Source: Paenibacillus sp. 1011MAR3C5 (GTDB taxonomy: Bacteria; Bacillota; Bacilli; Paenibacillales; Paenibacillaceae). Taken from it: a DNA stretch of 64,000 nt. How positions within the stretch are numbered: the first letter of the stretch is position 1; each line of letters opens with the position of its first letter. This document shows, in pieces, positions 44,945-53,983 of this stretch. The translations under genes and the position numbers were made by a program. The notes beneath the pieces were generated by a model. It was not told where the DNA came from. It searched no databases and saw only the letters and a program-made list of their open reading frames with translations. Where the stretch lies: NCBI RefSeq assembly GCF_003591485.1, contig NZ_QZCF01000003.1, positions 310,001 to 374,000 of the forward strand, written 5' to 3'.

Positions 44945-45865
44945 TTATCTGTATACAATATCTACCGTAATCGTATCGGAAGGCTGGACTGGAAGATGAA
45001 GCGTGGTAGACGGAATGACGCGTCCATTCAGTCGCAGCTGATAACCGATATTGCCAGAAATCGGGTATCCGCTTATCGTGGTGATGGTGCCGTCGGCAGC
45101 AAATGTAAGCACGCCCGATTCAGCCAAAGCGCCGCCAATTGTAAGGCCTGGGCGGAAGACAATGGTATAGCTGCCTGAGATGGCGGGATAAATATTCCCA
45201 CCGTTCACGACAACCGATATGAAGCCCTGTTGTACGGGGCCAGGCGAACCGGGAACAGGAGCGGGGACTGGAATAGGCAGCGGCAGCGCGAACGGTGCTC
45301 TCCATGGTCCCGGACCCGGCCAAGGCCCGTGATGGTGCGGATGATGGCCTGTGCCATGCTGTCCAGAACCATGCTGTCCGGGAGGATGCGCAGGCGGCCG
45401 GGTGTCAGGCTGCTCTAGCGGCCTGGGACCGTGGCTGTGGTGACCGCCCGATCCGGGTCCGTGAGGCCCGTGTCCATGATGTCCGCCAGAACCAGGACCG
45501 TGGTGTCCGCCCGGTCCCCCGTGTCCCCAAGGCCCATGGCCGTGAGGTCCGCCCGGTCCCCCGTGTCCCCAAGGTCCATGGCCGTGATGTCCGCCCGGTC
45601 CAGGTCCCCAGGGCCCCGGACCGGGCCCCCAAGGTCCGTGTCCCCAAGGCCCCGGTCCAGGCCCCCAAGGTCCGTGTCCCCAAGGTCCAGGCCCAGGCCC
45701 CCAAGGCCCGGGTCCCCAGGGTCCCGGGCCGACAGGTCCGGGGAAGTATGGTCCCGGCAGAATGCCGGGGATAGGGAGAAGCGCGCGTTCCCCGCCGCAG
45801 CCGCAGCTGTTCTTCACGGTGTAAGGCCTTACTTGTTGCGGCGCAGCGTCATAAGTATTCGTCAT
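44945..45865 (-). CDS. Gly/Pro/Trp/His-rich low-complexity protein with C-terminal beta domain
   Basis: A 306-residue protein without signal peptide. Residues about 20-30 hold CGCGG; about 40-185 are a repeat of GPGPWGPG- and GGHHGHGPWGHG-like units, rich in His, so metal binding is plausible. The last 95 residues form a regular beta domain resembling DUF4430/SLBB-type folds (TIGGALAESGVL). A spore coat or other spore-surface role is suggested by composition and by a possible sigma-K promoter at 45913-45940; this is inference. The high GC repeat region may be hypervariable in length. Confidence 0.7.
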   Translation of the reverse strand: MTNTYDAAPQQVRPYTVKNSCGCGGERALLPIPGILPGPYFPGPVGPGPWGPGPWGPGPGPWGHGPWGPGPGPWGHGPWGPGPGPWGPGPGGHHGHGPWGHGGPGGPHGHGPWGHGGPGGHHGPGSGGHHGHGPHGPGSGGHHSHGPRPLEQPDTRPPAHPPGQHGSGQHGTGHHPHHHGPWPGPGPWRAPFALPLPIPVPAPVPGSPGPVQQGFISVVVNGGNIYPAISGSYTIVFRPGLTIGGALAESGVLTFAADGTITTISGYPISGNIGYQLRLNGRVIPSTTLHLPVQPSDTITVDIVYR

Positions 45866-45912
45866 GCGATCCTTCCATCTCCTTCATCAATCATTAGGCG
45901 ATTTTCTTCCTG

Positions 45913-45940
45913 CATCTTATGCGGCATCTGCCTATCCGGT
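45913..45940 (-). promoter_or_regulatory. Possible sigma-K promoter of the His-rich gene
   Basis: On the minus strand AC, 17 bp, then CATAAGATG resembles the sigma-K pattern AC-N17-CATANNNTA with one mismatch, about 48 bp before the ATG. Confidence 0.35.
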
Positions 45941-46042
45941 GTGCTTCACCTTTCGCCAAAAGCCAATAATGTAGAAAAATTCAACACAAGAAGTTGATTT
46001 TTTGTATTTCGAAGAGCGGGTCTAAAAGGGTAGAGTAATAGT

Positions 46043-46056
46043 TGTAAGCGATATCA
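46043..46056 (+). promoter_or_regulatory. Catabolite-responsive element (cre)
   Basis: TGTAAGCGATATCA matches the Bacillus cre consensus TGWNANCGNTNWCA at every position. It lies within a longer palindrome (GTTG...CAAC), 20 bp before the start codon of the binding protein, where CcpA would act as a roadblock. Confidence 0.8.
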
Positions 46057-46076
46057 ACTCGAGGGGGATTTTAAAA

Positions 46077-47399
46077 ATGAAAAAAAGACGCGCGATTAGC
46101 TTGGTGCTCGCAGCGGCACTAACCTTGACGCTTGCCGCATGTGGTAGCGACAGTGAACCAGGCTCCACTAATAAACCGGCTGACGGAAAGCCGGAAGGCA
46201 AAAAAATAACGCTGACTCTCCAAACCTTGCAAACAGACAAGTCGACTCCTCAATATCAAGTGGAAGAAGAAATCGTCAATAACTACATGAAAGAAAACCC
46301 GAACGTCAAAATCGAATGGGACCGCCTGGACACCGAGCAGCAGAAGGTTAAGCTGAAAACACAAGCGGCATCCGGCGAAGTAGCCGACATTACAATGGTT
46401 AACCCTGGCGCTCAGCTGCAGCCGTTCGCGAACGGCAAGGTGCTTGCTCCGCTGAACGATATGCTCGACGACGAGCTGAAGGGCACATTCCTGGAAGGCG
46501 TACTGGAATACTACTCCTTCGACGACAATGTATACGCGCTTCCTTACAACATGAACCTTGCAGGCATTTTCTATAATAAAGAGTTGTTCGAGAAGGCTGG
46601 CGTAGAAGCGCCAACCACATTCGAGGACATCATCGCTTCGATTCCGAAGTTCAAAGAAGCAGGCATTCCAGCCATGATGCTGGGCGGCAAAGACAAATGG
46701 CCGTTGTCCTTCATGTTCACGAACGTATTGCAGCGTGTGAACGGCGGACCGAAATTCCTGGATGAAGTTGTTGCAGGCAACAAGCAATTCACAGATCCGG
46801 TATTCGTAGAAGCTTTGCAAAAAACAAAAGAGCTGATCGACGCAGGCGCATACCAAGAAGGCGCAGCTACGTACGACAATAATACGGCTTCCCAGCAGTT
46901 CCGCGACGGTAAGGCAGCGATGTACTTCATGGGTACATGGGAGATTTCCGCTATCGACGCATCCGAGACAGTAAGCGGCAAAGTAGGCTTCCTGCCATTC
47001 CCGGCTGTAGGCGGCAAAGGCGATCCGAAAGACTACGTTATCGCTCCGGGTACGGCTTACGCGCTGGGCGCGAACAGCGATCATCTGGATGAGAGCAAGA
47101 AATTCCTGAAATACCTGCTGGTGAACTACCCGAAAGTGGCATTTGATAAAAAAGCTGCTGTAGGCTTGGCTCAAAAGGTTGAGGGCGACTTCAAAGCCGC
47201 TGGCTACTCTGATCTTGCCGTTGAAGCTATGCAACGTTTCAATGAAGTTCAAGGCGGCGACATGAACTTTGATAACGTGATCGAGCCGGCTACAACGCAA
47301 ACTCACCTGACAGGTCTGCAAAGCTTGCTGATCAAAGATGTGAACGTTGAGGAATTGGCAGCCGAGCATCAAAAAACATGGGAACTGAACAAAAAATAA
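46077..47399 (+). CDS. Sugar ABC importer substrate-binding lipoprotein
   Basis: A 440-residue extracellular binding protein. The lipobox LAAC gives a lipidated Cys at residue 22. It is of the family 1 solute-binding type linked to YesM/YesN systems in Paenibacillus. YALPYNMNLAGIFYNKELF and FRDGKAAMYFMGTWE are typical ligand-site segments. The sugar is not known; no hydrolase gene is linked. GAGGGGG precedes the ATG. A perfect cre site just upstream indicates glucose repression. Confidence 0.88.
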   Translation: MKKRRAISLVLAAALTLTLAACGSDSEPGSTNKPADGKPEGKKITLTLQTLQTDKSTPQYQVEEEIVNNYMKENPNVKIEWDRLDTEQQKVKLKTQAASGEVADITMVNPGAQLQPFANGKVLAPLNDMLDDELKGTFLEGVLEYYSFDDNVYALPYNMNLAGIFYNKELFEKAGVEAPTTFEDIIASIPKFKEAGIPAMMLGGKDKWPLSFMFTNVLQRVNGGPKFLDEVVAGNKQFTDPVFVEALQKTKELIDAGAYQEGAATYDNNTASQQFRDGKAAMYFMGTWEISAIDASETVSGKVGFLPFPAVGGKGDPKDYVIAPGTAYALGANSDHLDESKKFLKYLLVNYPKVAFDKKAAVGLAQKVEGDFKAAGYSDLAVEAMQRFNEVQGGDMNFDNVIEPATTQTHLTGLQSLLIKDVNVEELAAEHQKTWELNKK

Positions 47400-47409
47400 A
47401 GAGGCGTGA

Positions 47410-47439
47410 CGCAAAGGGAGCCGTGAGGTTCCCTTTGTG
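47410..47439 (+). terminator. Intercistronic hairpin after the binding-protein gene
   Basis: GCAAAGGGAGCC pairs with GGTTCCCTTTGT across GTGA. As in the maltodextrin operon, it lies between binding protein and first permease and has no T-run. Confidence 0.7.
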
Positions 47440-47466
47440 GCTCCAAGCGTATGGGAGGGTAAGCTA

Positions 47467-48360
47467 GTGAACGGAGTATTGAGAGTAGGCAAATGGACTT
47501 TAGCGGTGTTCGTCCTTCCCTGTCTGTTGTTTTATCTGGCGTTCGTGTTCGCGCCGATTCTAGTATCGGTTTACTATTCATTAGTGGAATGGGCAGGAAT
47601 GGGCGATCAGGTATTCGTCGGTCTGAACAACTACAAAGTGTTGTTTACACAGGACCCCATCTTCTGGCCTTCCGTCTTGCGGACCCTGTACATTTCGGTC
47701 GCTTCCTTGCTGCAGGTGCCGATTGCAATCGTCGTCGCCATTCTGGTCAGCCGTTATGTCAGACGTCCGAACTTCCTGATTTCCAGCTATTTTCTTCCGG
47801 TCATACTGTCCGTTGTCGTCATCGGCCAACTGTGGAAGTCGATCTATAACCCTGCATCGCTCGGGGGCATGCTGAATCAGATGCTCGCTAAGTTCGGACT
47901 GGAGTCGTGGACCAAAACATGGCTTGCGGATACCGATTGGGCAATCTTCGCGCTTTGTTTCGTTATCTTCTGGCAATATATCGGGTATCATGTATTGATC
48001 CAGTTTACCGGCGTGCAAAATATTTCGAGCGACATCTATGAGGCTGCCAGCATCGATGGGGCGGAAGGCTTCAAGGCCGACCGGTACATTACGCTCCCGC
48101 TGTTGTCGCCAGTTATCAAGATCTCGGTTGTACTCGCCGTCATCGGCTCGCTGAAAGCCTTTGACCTGATCGTCGTTATGACGGGCGGGGGACCGGCTAA
48201 TACGACAGAGGTAATCTCGACGCATATGTACTACATGACGTTCAATTCCTTCAAATACGGATACGGAAGCGCAATTTCCACATTCCTGGTCGTCTTCTGT
48301 CTCGTGATGACGGTATTGTTGAATCTGGCGTTCAAGCGCGCGGAAGAAGCCGCCTCTTAG
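47467..48360 (+). CDS. Sugar ABC importer permease 1 (MalF/UgpA type)
   Basis: A 297-residue permease with six helices and the EAA loop YEAASIDGAEGFKADRYITLP. The start is GTG at 47467 because GGGAGGG lies eight bases upstream; the longer frame has no such site. Confidence 0.88.
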   Translation: MNGVLRVGKWTLAVFVLPCLLFYLAFVFAPILVSVYYSLVEWAGMGDQVFVGLNNYKVLFTQDPIFWPSVLRTLYISVASLLQVPIAIVVAILVSRYVRRPNFLISSYFLPVILSVVVIGQLWKSIYNPASLGGMLNQMLAKFGLESWTKTWLADTDWAIFALCFVIFWQYIGYHVLIQFTGVQNISSDIYEAASIDGAEGFKADRYITLPLLSPVIKISVVLAVIGSLKAFDLIVVMTGGGPANTTEVISTHMYYMTFNSFKYGYGSAISTFLVVFCLVMTVLLNLAFKRAEEAAS

Positions 48361-48379
48361 AGAAAGGAGAATGACGAAG

Positions 48380-49210
48380 ATGGATTTCCGGATTGCACGG
48401 CGCGCGGGCGCATGGATTTTTATGAGCATATTGGTCGTCACCCAACTATATCCGCTGGTATGGCTGCTATTGTATTCATTCAAGACGAGCAGTGAGATTG
48501 TATCGGGGCAGTTTTTTGCCCTGCCAAAGAGGTTTATGTGGGAGAACTATGTAGATGCATTTACTTCGGGCAATTATTTGAAGTATATTGGCAATAGTAT
48601 ATGGGTGACAGGCATTACGCTCATACTTACTATTGTGCTTAGCGGGATGGTATCTTATGCTATCACCAGGTTCAAATGGCGTTACGGCAACATCGTGATG
48701 CTGGTGTTCATGGTCGGTATCATGATTCCGATCCAATCGACTTTGCTGCCTTTGATGGTTATTTTCAAAAACATGAACATTCTCAATACGCATGCATCCA
48801 TCATCATTCCGTATGTAGCCTTTTCTATACCGCTCGCGGTCTTTATCCTGTCGGGCTTCCTGAGAGGAATTCCGCATGAAATCGAAGAATCCGCCATGAT
48901 TGACGGTGCTTCCATCTATCGGATCTTTTTCAGCATCGTGCTTCCGATTACAGTGCCGCCAATCATGACCGTTACTATATTGACCTTTATCTCGATCTGG
49001 AATGAATACATTATCGCTGCTACCTTCCTGTCGGCGGATTCGCTCAAGACATTGCCGTTCGGCGTGAACAGCTTTGTCGGGCAGTACACAGCGAATTATG
49101 GCTCCATTGGGGCATACCTGGTGCTTGGAGCGCTGCCTGTCATCACGTTCTACTTCATCCTTTCGGACAAAATTACGAAAGGCATGGTGGCAGGGGCCGT
49201 CAAAGGATAA
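48380..49210 (+). CDS. Sugar ABC importer permease 2 (MalG/UgpE type)
   Basis: A 276-residue permease with six helices, EAA loop ESAMIDGASIYRIFFSIVLP and the usual GMVAGAVKG end. I chose the ATG at 48380, ten bases after AAAGGAG; the ATG at 48371 is too close to it. As in the other importer, no ATPase gene is linked. Confidence 0.88.
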   Translation: MDFRIARRAGAWIFMSILVVTQLYPLVWLLLYSFKTSSEIVSGQFFALPKRFMWENYVDAFTSGNYLKYIGNSIWVTGITLILTIVLSGMVSYAITRFKWRYGNIVMLVFMVGIMIPIQSTLLPLMVIFKNMNILNTHASIIIPYVAFSIPLAVFILSGFLRGIPHEIEESAMIDGASIYRIFFSIVLPITVPPIMTVTILTFISIWNEYIIAATFLSADSLKTLPFGVNSFVGQYTANYGSIGAYLVLGALPVITFYFILSDKITKGMVAGAVKG

Positions 49211-49237
49211 GCGGCTTGCATGTAAGGAGGCAACGCT

Positions 49238-51079
49238 TTGTTTGGCATTCGGCTGAATACGTTTCGCGCGCGGCTTTTGTTGTGGATATTATTATCCACG
49301 CTCGCTTTGCTGATTGTTCTGACCGGCATCTTCTATCAGTACACAGCACAACAGATCGACATGCGAGTCGGGGAAGCCGCGCAGCGCAACGTGTCGCAGG
49401 CGATGGATAATTTCTCGTTGCTTGCCAGAGGATATGACAGTTTGACCAAATCGATTATGAGCAACGCGGAGATTCAGCGTCTGCTGTCCCGCGAAGAACC
49501 GACCGTTATGGATGAGTTCAACAAGCAGCTGCTTATGATGGGTGCGCTTGGCACGATCTACTACAGCTACAACGATGTGAAGAGCATTCATATTATATCC
49601 CCGGTCGGCAACGTATACAGCTACGAGTCGACTACGCATAAGATAAATCACGGTTTTATGAAGAGCGATTGGATGAGAGAGCTGCGTGAATCGGACGGCT
49701 CGCTCGTATGGGGCGGCATGCTGGGCGAGAACTCGCTTACAATCCGCGAGGAGCAGGAGGAGCCGGTCTTCACCTTTGGCCGGGTGATGACGAATCTCTA
49801 TACGACGAGGCCGCTCGGCATTCTCGTCATTGAGGCTGACCCCCGGACCTTTATCTCCTCCATGAACAACCTGATGATTAAGCCCGAGAGCCGGTCCTAC
49901 GTCTATTCGTCGTCGGGCTCTCTGCTTGTCACCTCTCATCCGAAGGATGAACCGGCGTCTCCAGAGTTCATGGAGCTGGATCGCTATCCGTTCATGGAAG
50001 ATGCGGCCGATGCCAGCAATAAGGACCATCTCATTGTGACGGCGATGGACCCCAAGCTGGGCTGGAAGCTGCTGTCGGTTACGCCGAAGCCGGTAGCCAG
50101 AGTGGAGCAGGCCGCTGCGAACCGGTATTTTGTCATCGTATCGGTTGCGATTGTCATTGCCGCTATTGTCATTGCGTTCTTGCTGTCCCGCTCGGTATCC
50201 AAGCCGATCAAGTCGATCGTGCAGGAGATGAGGAGGGTAGAACGGGGAGACCTGAGTCCACAGCTGCACACTAGGGCTTCGTATGATGAGATCAATTATA
50301 TGAATGAACATTTCAACCGGATGGTCAGCGAAATCAACGGTTTGGTGGAACGCAACAAAATCGCGACGGCGAGTGAGAAGAACGCCCAGATTCATGCGCT
50401 GCAATCGCAAGTTAATCCGCATTTTCTCTACAATACGCTAGAGATGATCTATTGGCTGCTCGACGAGCAGGAGAATGAGAAGCTGGCCAATCTGGTTAAT
50501 TCGCTTTCGCGCATGTTCCGCTACAGCAGCGACTGGCGCAGCTCGACGGCGATGCTGAAGGAAGAACTGGATCAGATCCACTATTATATGACCATTATCG
50601 GGGCTCGTTCCGACGGACGAATCCATATCGAGCATAAGGTAGACGAGGAATTGATGGATGCCTTGCTGCCCAAGATGACGCTGCAGCCGCTGATCGAGAA
50701 CGCGGTTATTCATGGTCTGTCGATCAAGTCTGGCGAAGGGACGATTACCATTACGGCAAAGGGAGAAGGCCAGACGGTATTCATCCAGATTCACGATGAC
50801 GGCGTCGGCATCCCTCCCAAGAAGCTGCAGGAGCTGCAGCTATCATTGAAACGAGCGGAACGGCTGGAGTGGAGCCAACTGAAGGAGGAAGAGCGTCAGA
50901 GTCTGACGGTCGAGCCTGCCATCTATGGCGAATCGCAGGGCTCCGGTGCGGGATTCCTTAACGTGCATAGAAGGCTCGTGCTGGAGTACGGCGCTGGATA
51001 CGGCCTTCGTATCGACAGCGAAGAGAACACGGGCACAACGGTAACCGTTATGGTGCCTTCCATCATGCCTAGAGCATAA
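49238..51079 (+). CDS. YesM-type sensor histidine kinase
   Basis: A 613-residue kinase. Two membrane helices (about 13-32 and 290-312) enclose a large extracellular dCache-like sensor. A HAMP domain (about 315-365) precedes the His_kinase domain with H395 in QSQVNPHFLYN, and the ATPase domain has LIENAVIHG and HDDGVGIP. The start is TTG, seven bases after a perfect AAGGAGG. It is coupled to the importer upstream and the AraC-type regulator downstream, a usual sugar-sensing layout in Paenibacillus. Confidence 0.9.
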   Translation: MFGIRLNTFRARLLLWILLSTLALLIVLTGIFYQYTAQQIDMRVGEAAQRNVSQAMDNFSLLARGYDSLTKSIMSNAEIQRLLSREEPTVMDEFNKQLLMMGALGTIYYSYNDVKSIHIISPVGNVYSYESTTHKINHGFMKSDWMRELRESDGSLVWGGMLGENSLTIREEQEEPVFTFGRVMTNLYTTRPLGILVIEADPRTFISSMNNLMIKPESRSYVYSSSGSLLVTSHPKDEPASPEFMELDRYPFMEDAADASNKDHLIVTAMDPKLGWKLLSVTPKPVARVEQAAANRYFVIVSVAIVIAAIVIAFLLSRSVSKPIKSIVQEMRRVERGDLSPQLHTRASYDEINYMNEHFNRMVSEINGLVERNKIATASEKNAQIHALQSQVNPHFLYNTLEMIYWLLDEQENEKLANLVNSLSRMFRYSSDWRSSTAMLKEELDQIHYYMTIIGARSDGRIHIEHKVDEELMDALLPKMTLQPLIENAVIHGLSIKSGEGTITITAKGEGQTVFIQIHDDGVGIPPKKLQELQLSLKRAERLEWSQLKEEERQSLTVEPAIYGESQGSGAGFLNVHRRLVLEYGAGYGLRIDSEENTGTTVTVMVPSIMPRA

Positions 51080-51110
51080 CGGGACTTAAGTTCGTCAAGG
51101 GGGGAGAGAT

Positions 51111-52286
51111 ATGCACATACTCATCGTTGACGATGAAAGGACGATCCGGGAAGGATTGAAACGAACGATAAGCAGCGTGTTCGATGACGTAACGGTCAGC
51201 ACGGCTGCATCGGCGGATGATGCGCTCGCATTGCTTCATGGCGGGCGCATTCATGTCGTCTTCCTGGATATTATGATGCCAGGCATGAATGGTCTGGAGC
51301 TGCTTGCAGAGGCGCGCCATACGCATAAAGGAATCAAGTGGATTGTCGTATCGGCCTATTCCGAATTCGCTTACGCGCAGGAAGCGCTGCGCCTGGGTGC
51401 GAAGGATTATATTTTGAAGCCGTTTGGCAAGGATCAAGTGGTCCAATCGGTTACATCGCTAATGGAGGAGTGGAGGCTGGAGACGGCTCGTCCGACAGGA
51501 AGCGGCTTGCTGGAGCAGAATTTGAACTATCTTCGCGAGGCAGTATTCCGCAGATGGGTACAGGGATTGGATATCGGCAACTTTGACCTTCGCTCTATAC
51601 GTGAAGAGCATGAGCGCTTTCATCTGCTGGCGATTAAGCTGGACAGCGATCCGGAGCTTACGCTGGGCAATTTCATCGTAGAGAATGTGATGACCGAGCT
51701 GATTGAGCGACATGGGAAAGGCTTTATCGTCAATCTGGATGGCGACTTCCTCGTAGGGGTGCTTACCCTTCAGGAAGGGATAGAGAGTGCAGTATTCAAG
51801 CAAGAGGCGGTCAAACAATTGGATCGGTGTCTGCAAGTCCCATATCAATTTTATATAAGCGAGCTGCTAAGCGATTTCTATGCCATACCGGAAGAGATTC
51901 GCAAACTCCATACGACGGATACGGAAGCCGATGCCAGCGAAGATCATGCCTCAGCAGGCAAAAGCGATGTGATCGACATCGCTATTCAATATATGAAAAG
52001 CAAATTCCAAGAGAACTTGTCATTGGAGATTGTCTCTTCGGTTGTGTATTTGAACCCAGTATACTTCAGCAAGCTGTTCAAGCAAAAAACAGGAACCGGG
52101 TACAAGGAGTTTGTGACGAAGCTGCGGATGGAGCGGGCTGAAGAGCTGCTGGCCGATCCTGATTTGTCGATTACCCGGATTGCGGAGCTAGTGGGCTATC
52201 CTGATGTGCGGCACTTCACGCAGGTGTTCCGCAAGCATTACGATTGTACGCCCAGCCACTTCCGCGCGGAGAAAGCGAACTTCTAA
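51111..52286 (+). CDS. YesN-type response regulator with AraC DNA-binding domain
   Basis: A 391-residue regulator. The receiver domain (1-120) has phospho-acceptor D53 in FLDIMMPG and the Lys of ILKPFG. A middle region of about 150 residues is followed by two AraC-type helix-turn-helix motifs (about 285-388, SITRIAELVGYPDVRHFTQVF). It should activate the adjacent importer in response to the YesM signal. AAGGGGGGAG precedes the ATG. Confidence 0.9.
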   Translation: MHILIVDDERTIREGLKRTISSVFDDVTVSTAASADDALALLHGGRIHVVFLDIMMPGMNGLELLAEARHTHKGIKWIVVSAYSEFAYAQEALRLGAKDYILKPFGKDQVVQSVTSLMEEWRLETARPTGSGLLEQNLNYLREAVFRRWVQGLDIGNFDLRSIREEHERFHLLAIKLDSDPELTLGNFIVENVMTELIERHGKGFIVNLDGDFLVGVLTLQEGIESAVFKQEAVKQLDRCLQVPYQFYISELLSDFYAIPEEIRKLHTTDTEADASEDHASAGKSDVIDIAIQYMKSKFQENLSLEIVSSVVYLNPVYFSKLFKQKTGTGYKEFVTKLRMERAEELLADPDLSITRIAELVGYPDVRHFTQVFRKHYDCTPSHFRAEKANF

Positions 52287-52302
52287 TATGTTGTCGCAGC
52301 AT

Positions 52303-52345
52303 AAAAAAAGCCTCCTGTCCGCTTAAACGGTCAGGAGGCTTCTCT
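52303..52345 (-). terminator. Terminator between yesN-type gene and sodA
   Basis: AGCCTCCTG pairs with CAGGAGGCT; the minus strand has a seven-T run, so it mainly serves sodA, with weaker effect on the plus strand. Confidence 0.85.
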
Positions 52346-52357
52346 AGTGCTTGATTA

Positions 52358-52969
52358 TTATTTAACGGCAGCTTCGTAACGCTTGCCGACTTCGTCCCAG
52401 TTCACTACGTTCCAGAAAGCTGCAATGTAGTCAGGGCGTTTGTTTTGGTAGTTCAGGTAGTAAGCATGCTCCCATACATCCAGGCCAAGGATTGGCGTTT
52501 CGCCTTCCATGATCGGGCTGTCTTGGTTTGGCAGGCTGTATACTTTGAGCTTGCCGTTCGCTACAGCCAGGAATGCCCAGCCGCTGCCGAAACGAGTTGT
52601 AGCCGCTTTTGCAAAGTCAGCTTTGAACGCTTCGAAGCCGCCCAGCTCGCTGTCGATTGCCGCTGCCAGAGCGCCAGTTGGAGCGCCGCCAGCGTTAGGG
52701 CCGATTGTTTCCCAGAACAGGCTATGGTTCGCATGGCCGCCGCCGTTGTTGCGTACAGCTGTACGGATGGATTCAGGCACGCTAGCCAGATCGCCGATCA
52801 GCTCTTCGATCGATTTGTTTTGCAGCTCAGGAGCGGATTCCAGAGCAGCGTTCAGGTTCGTCACGTACGTGTTGTGGTGACGTCCGTGGTGAATTTCCAT
52901 AGTAGTCGCATCGATGTGCGGCTCAAGCGCATTGTGCGCATAAGGCAAAGCAGGTAGTTGATGTGCCAT
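52358..52969 (-). CDS. sodA: Superoxide dismutase, Mn/Fe family
   Basis: A 203-residue enzyme that converts superoxide to peroxide and oxygen. Metal ligands are seen in [15 protein letters not shown] and the DVWEHAYY signature. The [13 protein letters not shown] segment is usual for manganese enzymes. AGGAGGT lies eight bases before the ATG at 52969, and a promoter at 53006-53034 excludes the longer frame. Confidence 0.93.
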   Translation of the reverse strand: MAHQLPALPYAHNALEPHIDATTMEIHHGRHHNTYVTNLNAALESAPELQNKSIEELIGDLASVPESIRTAVRNNGGGHANHSLFWETIGPNAGGAPTGALAAAIDSELGGFEAFKADFAKAATTRFGSGWAFLAVANGKLKVYSLPNQDSPIMEGETPILGLDVWEHAYYLNYQNKRPDYIAAFWNVVNWDEVGKRYEAAVK

Positions 52970-53410
52970 GATTATAACCTCCTGAATATGTAGTTGATCA
53001 ACTTCATTATCCCTTATCGGAGCGAATAAATCAACATTTATGTTGAAAAAGTCGCTGAGCCGTTGCAGGGGTCGTGCAGGCTCAGTTGAAGCCCGCAAAG
53101 TAGCGTCTCCCAATCCTTGGACAATTATGCGCAAGATGAAACAAGCTAGCGTGAATCTGGAACGATTGAGACCCAATAGGAAGGAATGTATGGAATTGTC
53201 TAACCGACGGAAAGTTAGATATGGAATAAAATATTATGAATTAATAGGACTAACCATTCATGTAAGCGCTTATTATTAAGCGTTTTCATGAGAAAACAGG
53301 CGATTTTTATAATTTTTTAAAGAAATTTAAATAAAAAAGAAGGAATACGCATGATTTCGTCGTATTATATACGGGTACGAGACTATGACATGGTAGAAGG
53401 TGTTAATTGA
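52970..53410. other. Intergenic region between sodA and the GNAT gene
   Basis: It holds the sodA promoter (53006-53034), a small hairpin CGCTTA-TTAT-TAAGCG (53267-53282), and AT-rich sequence before the GNAT gene. A 79-codon frame at 53040 overlaps the promoter and looks spurious. I see no real gene. Confidence 0.6.
53006..53034 (-). promoter_or_regulatory. sodA promoter
   Basis: On the minus strand TTGATT (53034-53029) and GATAAT (53011-53006) are spaced by 17 bp, about 40 bp before the start codon. Confidence 0.75.
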
Positions 53411-53833
53411 ATGAATGTTCGTTCCTTCCAGTTGTCCGACTACAAACCGCTTACGGAACTGCTAGAAGAAGTTCTGACAACGGAATGTTATGAGCAAACG
53501 ATGGAAGCATTTGCTCGTCAATTATCATGGGATAGCGATCTCGTTCTTGTCGCTGTCAAAGAATCAGAAATCGTCGGCATGATTATCGGCACGATCGATA
53601 ACAACAAAGGCTATTATTACCGAATTGCGGTATCGCCCGGGCATCAGCGCAGCGGCGTAGGCAAAGGATTGGTAACGGCTTTGCGCCAGCGCTTTGTGCA
53701 ACGCAATGTATCCAAGATTCTGATTACGGCGGACGAGCATAACGAACCGGTTCTGCCGCTCTACGAATCCATGGGATTTGCGACTTCGGATTTCTTCCGG
53801 TCGTTCCAAAAGCTTAGTATCGTAACAGGTTAG
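53411..53833 (+). CDS. GNAT family N-acetyltransferase
   Basis: A 140-residue acetyltransferase. Motif A, AVSPGHQRSGVGKGLV (about 77-92), binds the acetyl-CoA pyrophosphate, and LPLYESMGF is motif B. The substrate is unknown. AGAAGGTG precedes the ATG. A hairpin after the stop makes it a single-gene unit. Confidence 0.85.
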   Translation: MNVRSFQLSDYKPLTELLEEVLTTECYEQTMEAFARQLSWDSDLVLVAVKESEIVGMIIGTIDNNKGYYYRIAVSPGHQRSGVGKGLVTALRQRFVQRNVSKILITADEHNEPVLPLYESMGFATSDFFRSFQKLSIVTG

Positions 53834-53864
53834 ATAGAGATTGTTATTCATTCGTGTTTGACAT

Positions 53865-53914
53865 GGGCATATCTGTAAGGCCATTGCAATTGGCTTGCGG
53901 ATATGCTTTTCTTA
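53865..53914 (+). terminator. Terminator of the GNAT gene
   Basis: GCATATC pairs with GATATGC, with an inner GGCCA/TGGC stem, then TTTTCTTATT. Confidence 0.75.
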
Positions 53915-53983
53915 TTACTATAAGAGGTTGTTCAAAAAGTCCACTTTTGATCACGAATTATAAGGAATTTGAGGAGCACGAAA

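Noticed and set aside
46119..47492. Long minus-strand open frame of 457 codons
   Set aside because: It lies wholly opposite the sugar-binding lipoprotein gene, has no ribosome binding site or recognisable domain, and arises from codon bias.
52970..53176. N-terminal extension of SodA by 69 residues
   Set aside because: The extension covers the sodA promoter, and AGGAGGT marks the ATG at 52969.
53040..53279. Possible 79-residue plus-strand protein
   Set aside because: It begins directly upstream of the sodA promoter, has no ribosome binding site and a composition typical of non-coding DNA.
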